Shown here piece after piece: positions 15,956 to 22,066 of a stretch of DNA of 28,058 bases. The notes beneath the pieces were generated by a model, which ran no database searches, was not told where the DNA came from, and worked only from the letters and a program-made list of their open reading frames with translations. A program made the translations under genes and the position numbers. Source of the DNA: an uncultured Clostridia bacterium (lineage in GTDB: Bacteria; Bacillota; Clostridia; Oscillospirales; Ruminococcaceae); the NCBI GenBank assembly GCA_937906945.1, contig CALCUE010000021.1:1-28058 (forward strand). Direction: 5' to 3'. Position 1 is the first letter of the stretch. Each line of letters starts with the position of its first letter.

Positions 15956-17211
15956 GCGAATTTTTCCAAATCGACAACCGTCTTCTCGACCTCGCCGAAA
16001 AAGCCGAGGCCGACTGCCAGAAGCCCTTTGCCCGGATCGAGGACATCGAGCGCTATAACGCCGAAAAGGTGCTCCGCGCCTTCATCGACAACCGGGTCAG
16101 CGAAAGCCTTTTCGCCGGAAGCAGCGGTTACGGCTACGACGACCGGGGGCGGGAAGTGTTGGACAGCGTCTGGAGCCAGGTGTTCGGCACCGAGGATTCC
16201 CTCGTCCGCCACAACTTTATGAGCGGCACCCACGCCATTTCCACCGCCCTTTTCGGCGTTCTTCGTCCCGGCGACGTGATGGTCTCTTTGACCGGCGAAC
16301 CCTATGACACCCTCCACGGCGTCATCCACGGAAAAGGCGTCGGCTCGTTGGAGGAATTCGGCGTCATCTATAGGGAGCTCCCGCTCCTGCCCGACGGCAG
16401 TGTCGATTACGACGGCATCCCCGCCGCCGTACAGGGCGCGAAAATGGCCTATATCCAGCGTTCCCGGGGCTATTCCACCCGGGCGAGCCTTTCCATCGAC
16501 GTGATCAAAAAGATCTTTTCCATCGTTCACGAGGCGAACCCCTCTGCCGTCTGCGTCGCCGACAACTGCTACGGCGAATTTGTGGATAAACTGGAGCCCA
16601 CCGAGGTCGGCGCCGACCTCATCATCGGCTCTCTTATTAAAAACCCCGGCGCGGGCATCGCCCACACCGGCGGCTATATCACCGGCAAACACGAATTCGT
16701 GGAGCTTTGCGCCCATCGGCTTTCCGCGCCCGGCGTCGGTCGGGAAGTGGGCTGTACCCTCGGCGAACTGCGCCCCATGTACCAGGGTCTTTTCTTCTCC
16801 CCGACGGTGACCGCCGCCGCCGTTAAAACCGCCGTTTTCGCGAGCCGCTTTTTCGAGCTTTGCGGCTTCGAGGCGGACCCTTATTACACCGACCCCCGCA
16901 CCGACATCATCGAGACCATCGCCCTCAAAACCCCGGAGGCGCTCTGCGCCTTCTGCCGGGGAATCCAAAGCGGCTCGCCCATTGATTCCTTCGTGACGCC
17001 GGAACCCTGGGCCATGCCCGGTTACGACAGCGACGTCATCATGGCCGCCGGCGCTTTCAACCTCGGCGCTTCCGTCGAGCTTTCCGCCGACGCGCCGCTT
17101 CGGGAACCCTACGCCGTCTGGATGCAGGGCGGCCTCACCTTCCCGACAGCCAAAGCGGGCGTCCTTTTAGCGGCGCAGTCCATGCTGGACTGTGGCGTTC
17201 TTCCGCTTTGA
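15952..17211 (+). CDS. Methionine gamma-lyase-like PLP enzyme (aluminum resistance protein family)
   Basis: A 419-residue fold-type I PLP enzyme. The start at ATG 15952 overlaps the upstream stop by 4 bp and has gaaaggg about 9 nt before it; a longer in-frame start lacks support. SGTHAI (91-96) fits the phosphate-binding loop, VADNCYGEF (202-210) carries the ring-nitrogen Asp204, and GSLIKNPGAG holds the probable Schiff-base Lys230. This family was named after an aluminum-resistance gene and is related to Cys/Met metabolism enzymes; the true substrate is generally unknown. Length is full. It is the last gene of the murD-GNAT operon; no strong intrinsic terminator follows before the tRNA promoter. 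Confidence 0.92.
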   Translation: MSEFFQIDNRLLDLAEKAEADCQKPFARIEDIERYNAEKVLRAFIDNRVSESLFAGSSGYGYDDRGREVLDSVWSQVFGTEDSLVRHNFMSGTHAISTALFGVLRPGDVMVSLTGEPYDTLHGVIHGKGVGSLEEFGVIYRELPLLPDGSVDYDGIPAAVQGAKMAYIQRSRGYSTRASLSIDVIKKIFSIVHEANPSAVCVADNCYGEFVDKLEPTEVGADLIIGSLIKNPGAGIAHTGGYITGKHEFVELCAHRLSAPGVGREVGCTLGELRPMYQGLFFSPTVTAAAVKTAVFASRFFELCGFEADPYYTDPRTDIIETIALKTPEALCAFCRGIQSGSPIDSFVTPEPWAMPGYDSDVIMAAGAFNLGASVELSADAPLREPYAVWMQGGLTFPTAKAGVLLAAQSMLDCGVLPL

Positions 17212-17217
17212 TTCCGT

Positions 17218-17246
17218 TTGACAAGCGGCTTTATTTTCGGTATAAT
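17218..17246 (+). promoter_or_regulatory. Consensus promoter of tRNA-Leu
   Basis: TTGACA (17218-17223), 17-bp spacer, TATAAT (17241-17246): a perfect sigma-A consensus, starting 7 bp after the upstream stop codon. The predicted start is near 17253. Confidence 0.92.
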
Positions 17247-17250
17247 AAAC

Positions 17251-17271
17251 AGGAAAGGCAAAGCCTTTCCT
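17251..17271 (+). other. Hairpin at the 5' end of the tRNA-Leu precursor
   Basis: Arms aggaaaggc and gcctttcct are perfect (9 bp, loop aaa) and begin at the predicted +1, 6 nt before the mature tRNA. There is no T-run, so it is not an obvious terminator for the upstream operon. Confidence 0.7.
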
Positions 17272-17276
17272 TATAA

Positions 17277-17359
17277 GCGGGTATGGCGGAATTGGCAGAC
17301 GCGCCAGACTTAGGATCTGGTGGGTGACCGTGCAGGTTCAAGCCCTGTTACCCGCACCA
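17277..17359 (+). tRNA. tRNA-Leu (anticodon TAG)
   Basis: The acceptor stem GCGGGTA pairs with TACCCGC; discriminator A and encoded CCA follow (17357-17359). The anticodon loop cttagga gives anticodon TAG, reading CUA/CUN leucine codons. A long variable arm (class II) and the T-loop ggttcaagccc agree with tRNA-Leu. It stands alone with its own promoter and terminator. Confidence 0.97.
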
Positions 17360-17364
17360 AAAAA

Positions 17365-17391
17365 GCGCCGACAGACTGTCGGCGCTTTTTT
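17365..17391 (+). terminator. Intrinsic terminator of tRNA-Leu
   Basis: Stem gcgccgaca / tgtcggcgc with loop gac, followed by T6 (17386-17391), begins 5 nt after the encoded CCA. Confidence 0.95.
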
Positions 17392-17404
17392 CATGGAATC
17401 AGCC

Positions 17405-17432
17405 TTGCTTTTCTTAAAAAGGATATTATAAT
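17405..17432 (+). promoter_or_regulatory. Putative proC promoter
   Basis: TTGCTT (17405-17410), 16-bp spacer, TATAAT (17427-17432), about 32 bp before the proC ATG. Confidence 0.6.
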
Positions 17433-17463
17433 AGGTTTATCCCATCCCGAAAGGAGATTTTTT

Positions 17464-18261
17464 ATGTTCCGTTCCGTCGGTTTCATCGGCACCGGCAATA
17501 TGGGCTCCGCCGTCGCCAAAGCCGTTTATCAAAGCGGCGCTTTTGAAAAGCTTCTGCTTTCGAACCGCACCGTTTCCAAGGCCGAGGCGCTTGCCGCCGA
17601 GCTTCCCGGCGCCATTGTTACCACCAACGAGGAGATCGCTTCCACCTGCGACTTACTTTTCCTCGGCGTCAAGCCCTACGCCGTCATGGACGTGCTTACT
17701 TCGCTCCGACCGCTTCTCTATGCCCGGCGCGACCGTTTTGTCCTTTGTTCCATGGCCGCCGCCGTCTCCTGCGAGGACCTCTGCGGTATCGCCGGCGCGC
17801 CGGTCATCCGCATCATGCCCAACACCCCGGTGGCCGTCGGCGCCGGTGTCACCGAATACTGTTCCCTCGGCGTCACCGAGGAGGAACTTGCCGACTTCCG
17901 GGCGCTGATGGCGAAATCCGGCGTTGTCGATCCGCTGGACGAAAAGCTGATGGACGCCGCTTCCTCCGTTTCCGGCTGCGGACCGGCTTTCGCCTATCTT
18001 TTTGCCGAAGCTCTTTCCGACGGCGGCGTGGCCTGCGGCCTTCCGCGGGATAAATCCCTTCTTTACGCCGCCGGCATGCTGGAAGGCGCCGCCCGGCTTC
18101 TTCGGGAAACCGGAAAACACCCCGGCGAACTCAAGGACGCCGTCTGTTCTCCCGGCGGCACCACCATCGAAGGGGTCCGCGTGTTGGAGGAATCCGGTTT
18201 TCGGGGCGCCGCGATGAACGCCGTCGTCGCCGCTTACGAAAAGACCCTCCGTCTGAAATGA
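17464..18261 (+). CDS. proC: Pyrroline-5-carboxylate reductase
   Basis: ProC reduces 1-pyrroline-5-carboxylate to L-proline with NAD(P)H. The 265-residue protein starts at ATG 17464 behind aaaggag. The N-terminal Rossmann motif is GFIGTGNMGSA (6-16), and the C-terminal dimerisation domain carries VSGCGPAFAYLFAEAL and the signature CSPGGTTIEGV. Length is normal. The longer open frame upstream runs through the tRNA and is not coding. It is monocistronic, with its own promoter and terminator; proA/proB are not in the window. Confidence 0.97.
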   Translation: MFRSVGFIGTGNMGSAVAKAVYQSGAFEKLLLSNRTVSKAEALAAELPGAIVTTNEEIASTCDLLFLGVKPYAVMDVLTSLRPLLYARRDRFVLCSMAAAVSCEDLCGIAGAPVIRIMPNTPVAVGAGVTEYCSLGVTEEELADFRALMAKSGVVDPLDEKLMDAASSVSGCGPAFAYLFAEALSDGGVACGLPRDKSLLYAAGMLEGAARLLRETGKHPGELKDAVCSPGGTTIEGVRVLEESGFRGAAMNAVVAAYEKTLRLK

Positions 18262-18271
18262 AAACAAAAAA

Positions 18272-18296
18272 GAACCGCCGACGGCGGTTCTTTTTT
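18272..18296. terminator. Bidirectional terminator between proC and the small minus-strand ORF
   Basis: Stem gaaccgcc / ggcggttc with loop gac, A-rich on the left (aaaacaaaaaa) and T6 on the right. The stop codon of the 32-residue minus-strand ORF (18295-18297) touches its right edge. Confidence 0.9.
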
Positions 18297-18393
18297 ACTC
18301 TTCGTTAGGGTGAAGCTGTAACATCTGGCGGTTGAACTCCTCGATCTCTTCGATCTCACGGAGTTCTTCCGGAGTTGGTGCGTCCATATTCAT
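18295..18393 (-). CDS. Small acidic protein of 32 residues, unknown function
   Basis: The frame reads MNMDAPTPEELREIEEIEEF followed by NRQMLQLHPNEE and a stop. It is strongly acidic and predicted helical after PTPEE. Upstream on the minus strand lie agggact and aaaggaaaa as candidate RBS elements and an extended -10 (TGGTACAAT), and it ends at a terminator shared with proC, so it has all the parts of a gene. A second ATG two codons in is possible. I know no homologue. It is supported by context rather than by family. It lies in the otherwise empty proC-glgA gap (18262-18569). Confidence 0.6.
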   Translation of the reverse strand: MNMDAPTPEELREIEEIEEFNRQMLQLHPNEE

Positions 18394-18426
18394 AGTCCCT
18401 TTTTCCTTTCGAAGCAGTGTAGGTTT

Positions 18427-18435
18427 ATTGTACCA
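18427..18435 (-). promoter_or_regulatory. Extended -10 upstream of the 32-residue ORF
   Basis: TGGTACAAT on the minus strand (TGn plus TACAAT), with a start predicted near 18420, about 27 nt before the ATG at 18393. No clear -35. Confidence 0.5.
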
Positions 18436-18542
18436 CACCGGGCAAAAAAAATCTATGGTCGTTTTTACCGAATTTCCCCGGAAATTTTCTGCACGATTTT
18501 CCCGAAAAAGTCCTTGACAAAATCGGTGATCGCGCTCTCAAA

Positions 18543-18566
18543 AAAGCCGCCCTTTTGGGCGGCTTT
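18543..18566 (-). terminator. Intrinsic terminator of glgA
   Basis: Perfect 10-bp stem aaagccgccc / gggcggcttt with loop tttt; on the minus strand it is followed by a T-run (cttttttga). Confidence 0.92.
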
Positions 18567-18569
18567 CTG

Positions 18570-19991
18570 TCAGCGGGAAACGACCTGATAAAGCTGTTTA
18601 TAGGCGGCGGCGGTCTGGTGCCAGCTGAAGTCATAACGGATGGCCCGGCTCACCAGTTTTTCCCAATCGGCGGTGGGGAATACCTCATAAGCCCGCTCGA
18701 CGGCGTGATACAGTTCCTCCGCGTCATAGCTTTGGAAGGTAAAGCCGTTGCCGCCCGGTTCCTTCATGTCGTGGACCGAATCCTTAAGACCGCCCACTTC
18801 CCGGACGACGGGCACCGTGCCGTAGCGCAGGGCGTTCATCTGAGCGATGCCGCAGGGCTCGTTTTTACTGGGCATCAAAAGCACGTCGGCGCCGGCATAG
18901 ATCCTCCGTCCCAAAGGCGGCAGATAGCTCGTCACGGCGCAGACCCGGCCCGGATATTTTTCCTGGAGCCTATGGAAATAGTCCTCATATTTCGCTTCGC
19001 CCCGACCGAGAACGACAAGCTGGATATCCATGTTGTCCAGAAGCCGCTCGCCGATGGCGGTCACAAGATCCATGCCCTTGCGGTCTAAAAGGCGGCTCAC
19101 GATCCCGACGAGCAGGACGTTTTGGTTCTGCTCCAACCCGATCTCCTTTTGCAAAGCGATCTTGTCGGCGGTCTTGCCGGAAAGGTCCTCTTCCGAGAAG
19201 GTCTTTTCGATGTTAGGGTCGTTCATCGGGTCGAAGGACTCGGTGTCGATGCCGTTGAGGATCCCGGCCAGCTTATATTTCCGCTCCATTAAGAAGCGGT
19301 CCAGCCCGCAGGCGTTCCACGGACTCAAAATCTCCTTGGCGTAGGTGGGGCTGATGGTGCTGATGGCGTCGCACTGGTCGATGCCGGCTTTCATAAAGTT
19401 GCACCGCCCGTCGTATTCCACCAGTGTCCGTTTGCTTTCCGGAAGACCGGCCACGTCCACGGCGGCAAAGGTCTCAAAACTGCCCTGGAACTGGATGTTG
19501 TGGATGGTAAAGATCGTGCGGATGCGGGCATAGGCCCGCTCTTTATGATAAAACGCCGTCAGATAGACCGGAATAAGACCGGTGGCCCAGTCGTTGCAAT
19601 GGATGACGTCCGGCCAGAAATCCTCCATATAGGGCATGGCCTCCAGAACCGCCCGGGAGAAGAAAGCGAACCGCTCGCCGTCGTCATAGTGACCGTAAAT
19701 ACCGCTCCGGCGGTAATAATATTCATTGTCGATAAAATAGAAGGTGACGCCGGAATATTCGGTGGTATAAAGACCGCAGAATTGCTTCTTCCCCGAAAGC
19801 TCCACGGGAATGTCGTGGACAAACCGCATCATGTCCCGCAGATACTGGGGAATATCGGCGTAAAGGGGAAGAATGACCCGGCAATCGACGCCGGCGGCGC
19901 AAAGCGCCTTGGGAAGCGCACCGGCAAATTCGGCAAGACTTCCGGAAACGGCAAAGGGCCGCGCTTCTCCGGTGGCAAACAGTACGTTCAT
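18570..19991 (-). CDS. glgA: Glycogen (starch) synthase, ADP-glucose type
   Basis: A 473-residue GT5 glycosyltransferase that elongates alpha-1,4-glucan from ADP-glucose. Clear family features are HCNDW (about residue 130), FTIHNIQFQG, GILNGID, VGIVSRLLDRKG and the C-terminal PSKNEPCGIAQMNALRYGT, with length normal. RBS gaaggagg precedes ATG 19991. The N-terminal substrate loop is unusual: VSGSLAEFAGALPKAL (15-30) replaces the common K-T-G-G-L-x-D-V form, so the Lys, the second Gly and the Asp are changed. The Lys is also absent in clostridial homologues I recall. The gene stands alone; glgC/glgD are not adjacent. Minus-strand promoter at 20022-20051. Confidence 0.93.
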   Translation of the reverse strand: MNVLFATGEARPFAVSGSLAEFAGALPKALCAAGVDCRVILPLYADIPQYLRDMMRFVHDIPVELSGKKQFCGLYTTEYSGVTFYFIDNEYYYRRSGIYGHYDDGERFAFFSRAVLEAMPYMEDFWPDVIHCNDWATGLIPVYLTAFYHKERAYARIRTIFTIHNIQFQGSFETFAAVDVAGLPESKRTLVEYDGRCNFMKAGIDQCDAISTISPTYAKEILSPWNACGLDRFLMERKYKLAGILNGIDTESFDPMNDPNIEKTFSEEDLSGKTADKIALQKEIGLEQNQNVLLVGIVSRLLDRKGMDLVTAIGERLLDNMDIQLVVLGRGEAKYEDYFHRLQEKYPGRVCAVTSYLPPLGRRIYAGADVLLMPSKNEPCGIAQMNALRYGTVPVVREVGGLKDSVHDMKEPGGNGFTFQSYDAEELYHAVERAYEVFPTADWEKLVSRAIRYDFSWHQTAAAYKQLYQVVSR

Positions 19992-20021
19992 GGTTCAGCC
20001 TCCTTCGGGTTTTCTGTTTTT

Positions 20022-20051
20022 ATTTTATCAAAAAACCGACCGCTTTGACAA
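20022..20051 (-). promoter_or_regulatory. Putative glgA promoter
   Basis: On the minus strand TTGTCA (20046-20051), 18-bp spacer, TAAAAT (20022-20027), about 31 bp before the glgA ATG. Confidence 0.55.
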
Positions 20052-20178
20052 GTCGCCGTTCTGCCGAAAAGTCCCGGGAATTTTCTGTCATTTTGACGGA
20101 AATATTTTATATAGGATAATAAAATTGTATTTTTATACGGTTTGGTGAAAATTTCCGTCCGATTTCCGAAAAAAATTC

Positions 20179-20207
20179 TTGACTTTTGCACGGTAAAGGA
20201 ATATAGT
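20179..20207 (+). promoter_or_regulatory. Promoter of leader 1 / substrate-binding protein 1
   Basis: TTGACT (20179-20184), 17-bp spacer, TATAGT (20202-20207), start near 20214. The design matches the second promoter at 21803-21831. Confidence 0.85.
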
Positions 20208-20243
20208 TGAAACATCATTAGGAAGGACAGGAGGAAACCGGCA

Positions 20244-20351
20244 ATGACAAACGCGGTTCTTAACGGCATGTTTAGAAACTTTACCGCTTGCCAGTTTGCA
20301 GGCTTCTTTTGCTTTACCCAGGAAAAATCGAAAACTGTGCTTCCCGAATGA
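20244..20351 (+). CDS. Phe-rich leader peptide 1 (35 residues), putative attenuator leader
   Basis: ATG 20244 has AGGAGG at 20229-20234, 9 nt upstream. The peptide begins MTNAVLNGMFRNFTACQFAG and ends FFCFTQEKSKTVLPE, with Phe at 10, 13, 18, 21, 22 and 24 (6 of 35; no Trp or Tyr). The stop (20349-20351) is 23 nt before an intrinsic terminator that precedes the transporter gene. A leader-coding stretch, tcgaaaactg (20328-20337), can pair with the 5' arm of the terminator (10 pairs, one bulge), so ribosome stalling at the Phe codons 20304-20315 would leave it free to block termination, and a ribosome at the stop codon would tend to cover it. Leader, RBS and terminator are seen; the mechanism is inferred. 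Confidence 0.75.
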   Translation: MTNAVLNGMFRNFTACQFAGFFCFTQEKSKTVLPE

Positions 20352-20374
20352 GAATCCAAAACATCCGAAACCGG

Positions 20375-20413
20375 CGGTTTTACGAGGCACAGCGTTCGTA
20401 AAACCGTTTTTTT
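20375..20413 (+). terminator. Attenuator 1 (intrinsic terminator in the leader)
   Basis: Perfect 11-bp stem cggttttacga / tcgtaaaaccg, 10-nt loop, then T7 (20407-20413). It ends 7 nt before the RBS of the structural gene. An alternative local hairpin gaaacc / ggtttt (20367-20381) uses part of the same 5' arm. Confidence 0.9.
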
Positions 20414-20432
20414 ATTGTCAGGAGGTTCCATC

Positions 20433-21389
20433 ATGAAAAAACTTGTCAGTCTTTTGTTAGCGGCCGTTCTCGTTCTTGCCTGTACCGGCTGCGGTTCCCA
20501 ACCGGTGTCCGATGACGCCTATTCCGTCGGCATCTGCCAGCTGGCGCAGCACGCCGCTTTGGATGCCGCCACCGAGGGCTTTAAGGCCGCTTTGACCGAC
20601 CTTCTCGGCGACAAAGTCGTCTTCACCGAGCAGAACGCCTCCGGTGAATCCGCCACCTGCATCACCATCTGCAACCAGTTCGTCGCCGACGGCGTCGATC
20701 TCATCATGGCCAACGCCACCCCGGCTCTTCTGGCTGCCGCCGCTTCCACCGGTGACATTCCGATCGTCGGCACCTCCATCAGCCACTACGGCACCGCCCT
20801 TGAGATCGCCGACTGGAACGGCACCACCGGCATGAACATCACCGGCACCTCCGACCTCGCTCCGCTTGATCAGCAGGCCGCCATCATCAAAGAGATCTTC
20901 CCGGACGCCAAAAAAGTCGGCGTCATCTATTGCTCCGCCGAACCCAACTCCGTCTATCAGGCTGACGTCATCACCGCCGAAATGACGAAGCTCGGCCTTG
21001 AATATGAGATCTTCACTTTCGCCGACACCAACGACATCGCCTCCGTCGTCACCACCGCCTGCGGCGAATGCGACGTGCTTTATATCCCGACGGACAACAC
21101 CGCCGCCACCTGCGCCGAAACCATCAATAACGTCGCCCTTCCCGTCGGCGTTCCGATCATCGGCGGCGATTCCGGCATCTGCGCCGGATGCGGCGTTGCC
21201 ACCCTCTCCATCAGCTACTATGACATCGGCTACACCGCCGGCGAAATGGCCTATGACATTCTGACCAAAGGCGCTGACCCCGCCACCATGGAAATTCAGT
21301 TTGCCCCGAAGTTCGAGAAAATGTATAACCCCGACATCTGCGCCGCTCTCGGCGTCACCGTTCCGGAAGGCTACGCCGTCCTTCAATAA
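20433..21389 (+). CDS. ABC transporter substrate-binding lipoprotein 1 (TrpX-like, PF04392 type)
   Basis: A 318-residue lipoprotein with a signal peptide (MKKLVSLLLA then LACTGC; Cys17 or Cys20 is lipidated). VGICQLAQHAALDAATEGFK, IVGTSISHYGTALEI and ITGTSDLAPLDQQA are features of the ABC_sub_bind family, which includes TrpX of the tryptophan transporter of streptococci. RBS ggagg (20421-20425) precedes ATG 20433. It is closely similar over the full length to substrate-binding protein 2 (same length, long identical blocks). A strong terminator follows, so this copy is monocistronic and must share the permease and ATPase encoded downstream. The regulatory leader suggests an aromatic substrate such as phenylalanine; the substrate is inferred. 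Confidence 0.92.
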   Translation: MKKLVSLLLAAVLVLACTGCGSQPVSDDAYSVGICQLAQHAALDAATEGFKAALTDLLGDKVVFTEQNASGESATCITICNQFVADGVDLIMANATPALLAAAASTGDIPIVGTSISHYGTALEIADWNGTTGMNITGTSDLAPLDQQAAIIKEIFPDAKKVGVIYCSAEPNSVYQADVITAEMTKLGLEYEIFTFADTNDIASVVTTACGECDVLYIPTDNTAATCAETINNVALPVGVPIIGGDSGICAGCGVATLSISYYDIGYTAGEMAYDILTKGADPATMEIQFAPKFEKMYNPDICAALGVTVPEGYAVLQ

Positions 21390-21400
21390 GCCTGTCAATA

Positions 21401-21431
21401 AAAAGCGCGGAAGTTTCTTCCGCGCTTTTTT
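21401..21431 (+). terminator. Intrinsic terminator after substrate-binding gene 1
   Basis: Perfect 13-bp stem aaaagcgcggaag / cttccgcgctttt, loop ttt, T-run to 21431. It separates gene 1 from the second cassette. Confidence 0.95.
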
Positions 21432-21473
21432 CAGTTCTCCTGACGAAAGGGCAGTATCTTTCATAGAATATTC

Positions 21474-21706
21474 GTCATCGCGAGGCTTCCTACCGTGTGA
21501 AGGCTCCCTCCGAGAGGGAGCTGTCGAGCGACAGCGAGACTGAGGGAGATTGGCGACCCGGGAAATAGTTCGCAGAAACGGAAAGACAGAGGCAGTTTTT
21601 CTATGTTCCGTTCATTCAAAGTTTCATCCGGTTTTATCGTTGGTCGCCGGGCTCCTTCCGGCATTTTCGGCAAAGCCGAAAATGCCACCTCCCTCCCGGA
21701 GGGAGG
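21474..21706. repeat. Extragenic repeat island 2
   Basis: Between the first terminator and the second promoter lie gctccctc/gagggagc (21503-21521), tgtcg/cgaca (21522-21533), a perfect 12-bp hairpin ggcattttcggc/gccgaaaatgcc (21660-21686) and cctccctcc/ggagggagg (21688-21706). The long hairpin next to a cctccct/agggagg hairpin repeats the design of island 1. Open frames here have no convincing RBS and no recognisable product. Confidence 0.8.
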
Positions 21707-21802
21707 CAATAAATCGCTTGCAGTTTACCAAAATCGCTCCGCACAGTCTTTCATCCGACCTCGCTTCGGCAAAAATTCCCGAAAAATTTTTTGAAAAAAG
21801 TG

Positions 21803-21831
21803 TTGACTTTCATCTTTTAAAGTGTTATATT
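21803..21831 (+). promoter_or_regulatory. Promoter of leader 2 / transporter operon
   Basis: TTGACT (21803-21808), 17-bp spacer, TATATT (21826-21831), start near 21838. It has the same -35 hexamer and spacing as promoter 1. Confidence 0.82.
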
Positions 21832-21870
21832 TTTAAACATCGAAAACAAGGGAAAAGGAGGACACCGGCG

Positions 21871-21972
21871 ATGGCAAAAAGAACCGAAAACAGACGATAT
21901 TTTATGACCGCTTCTGAAAAGACCGATCTTTTCGGCCTCGCCTTTTCCTATCGTTTTGTTCGCTTTCGATAA
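21871..21972 (+). CDS. Phe/Tyr-rich leader peptide 2 (33 residues), putative attenuator leader
   Basis: ATG 21871 is preceded by aaaaggagg (21854-21862), 8 nt upstream. The peptide begins MAKRTENRRYFMTASEKTDL and ends FGLAFSYRFVRFR, with Phe at 11, 21, 25, 29 and 32, Tyr at 10 and 27, and six Arg. The stop (21970-21972) is 32 nt before a terminator. The peptide is not obviously homologous to leader 1 apart from aromatic richness, although the promoters, terminators and structural genes are. A candidate antiterminator, taaaacc (21988-21994), lies after the stop and pairs with the terminator's 5' arm; a clean coding-region partner like that of leader 1 was not found at a fitting position. The longer frame upstream crosses the promoter and is not coding. 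Confidence 0.7.
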   Translation: MAKRTENRRYFMTASEKTDLFGLAFSYRFVRFR

Positions 21973-22004
21973 TCGCTGACCGTTTGATAAAACCCCAATA
22001 ACCG

Positions 22005-22050
22005 GCGGTTTTGCGGAGACAGCTTTCGTGAAACCGCTTTTTTTATTTTT
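22005..22050 (+). terminator. Attenuator 2 (intrinsic terminator in the leader)
   Basis: Stem gcggttttgcgga / ttcgtgaaaccgc (13 pairs including three G-U), 7-nt loop, then T-rich ttttttta and ttttta to 22050. The RBS of the structural gene (aggagg) follows within 10 nt. Sequence of stem and flanks is clearly related to attenuator 1 (shared accggcggtttt). Confidence 0.88.
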
Positions 22051-22066
22051 ATCAGGAGGAAAACCC

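Noticed and set aside
20208..20432. T-box riboswitch upstream of the TrpX-like gene
   Set aside because: Expected from the family in other Firmicutes, but I see no T-box consensus (GGTGGNACCGCG-like) and no room for its long stem I; the region is occupied by the leader ORF and a simple terminator.
21550..21972. A 140-codon gene ending at the leader 2 stop
   Set aside because: The frame crosses the repeat island and the promoter at 21803-21831; only the ATG at 21871 has an RBS, giving the 33-residue leader.
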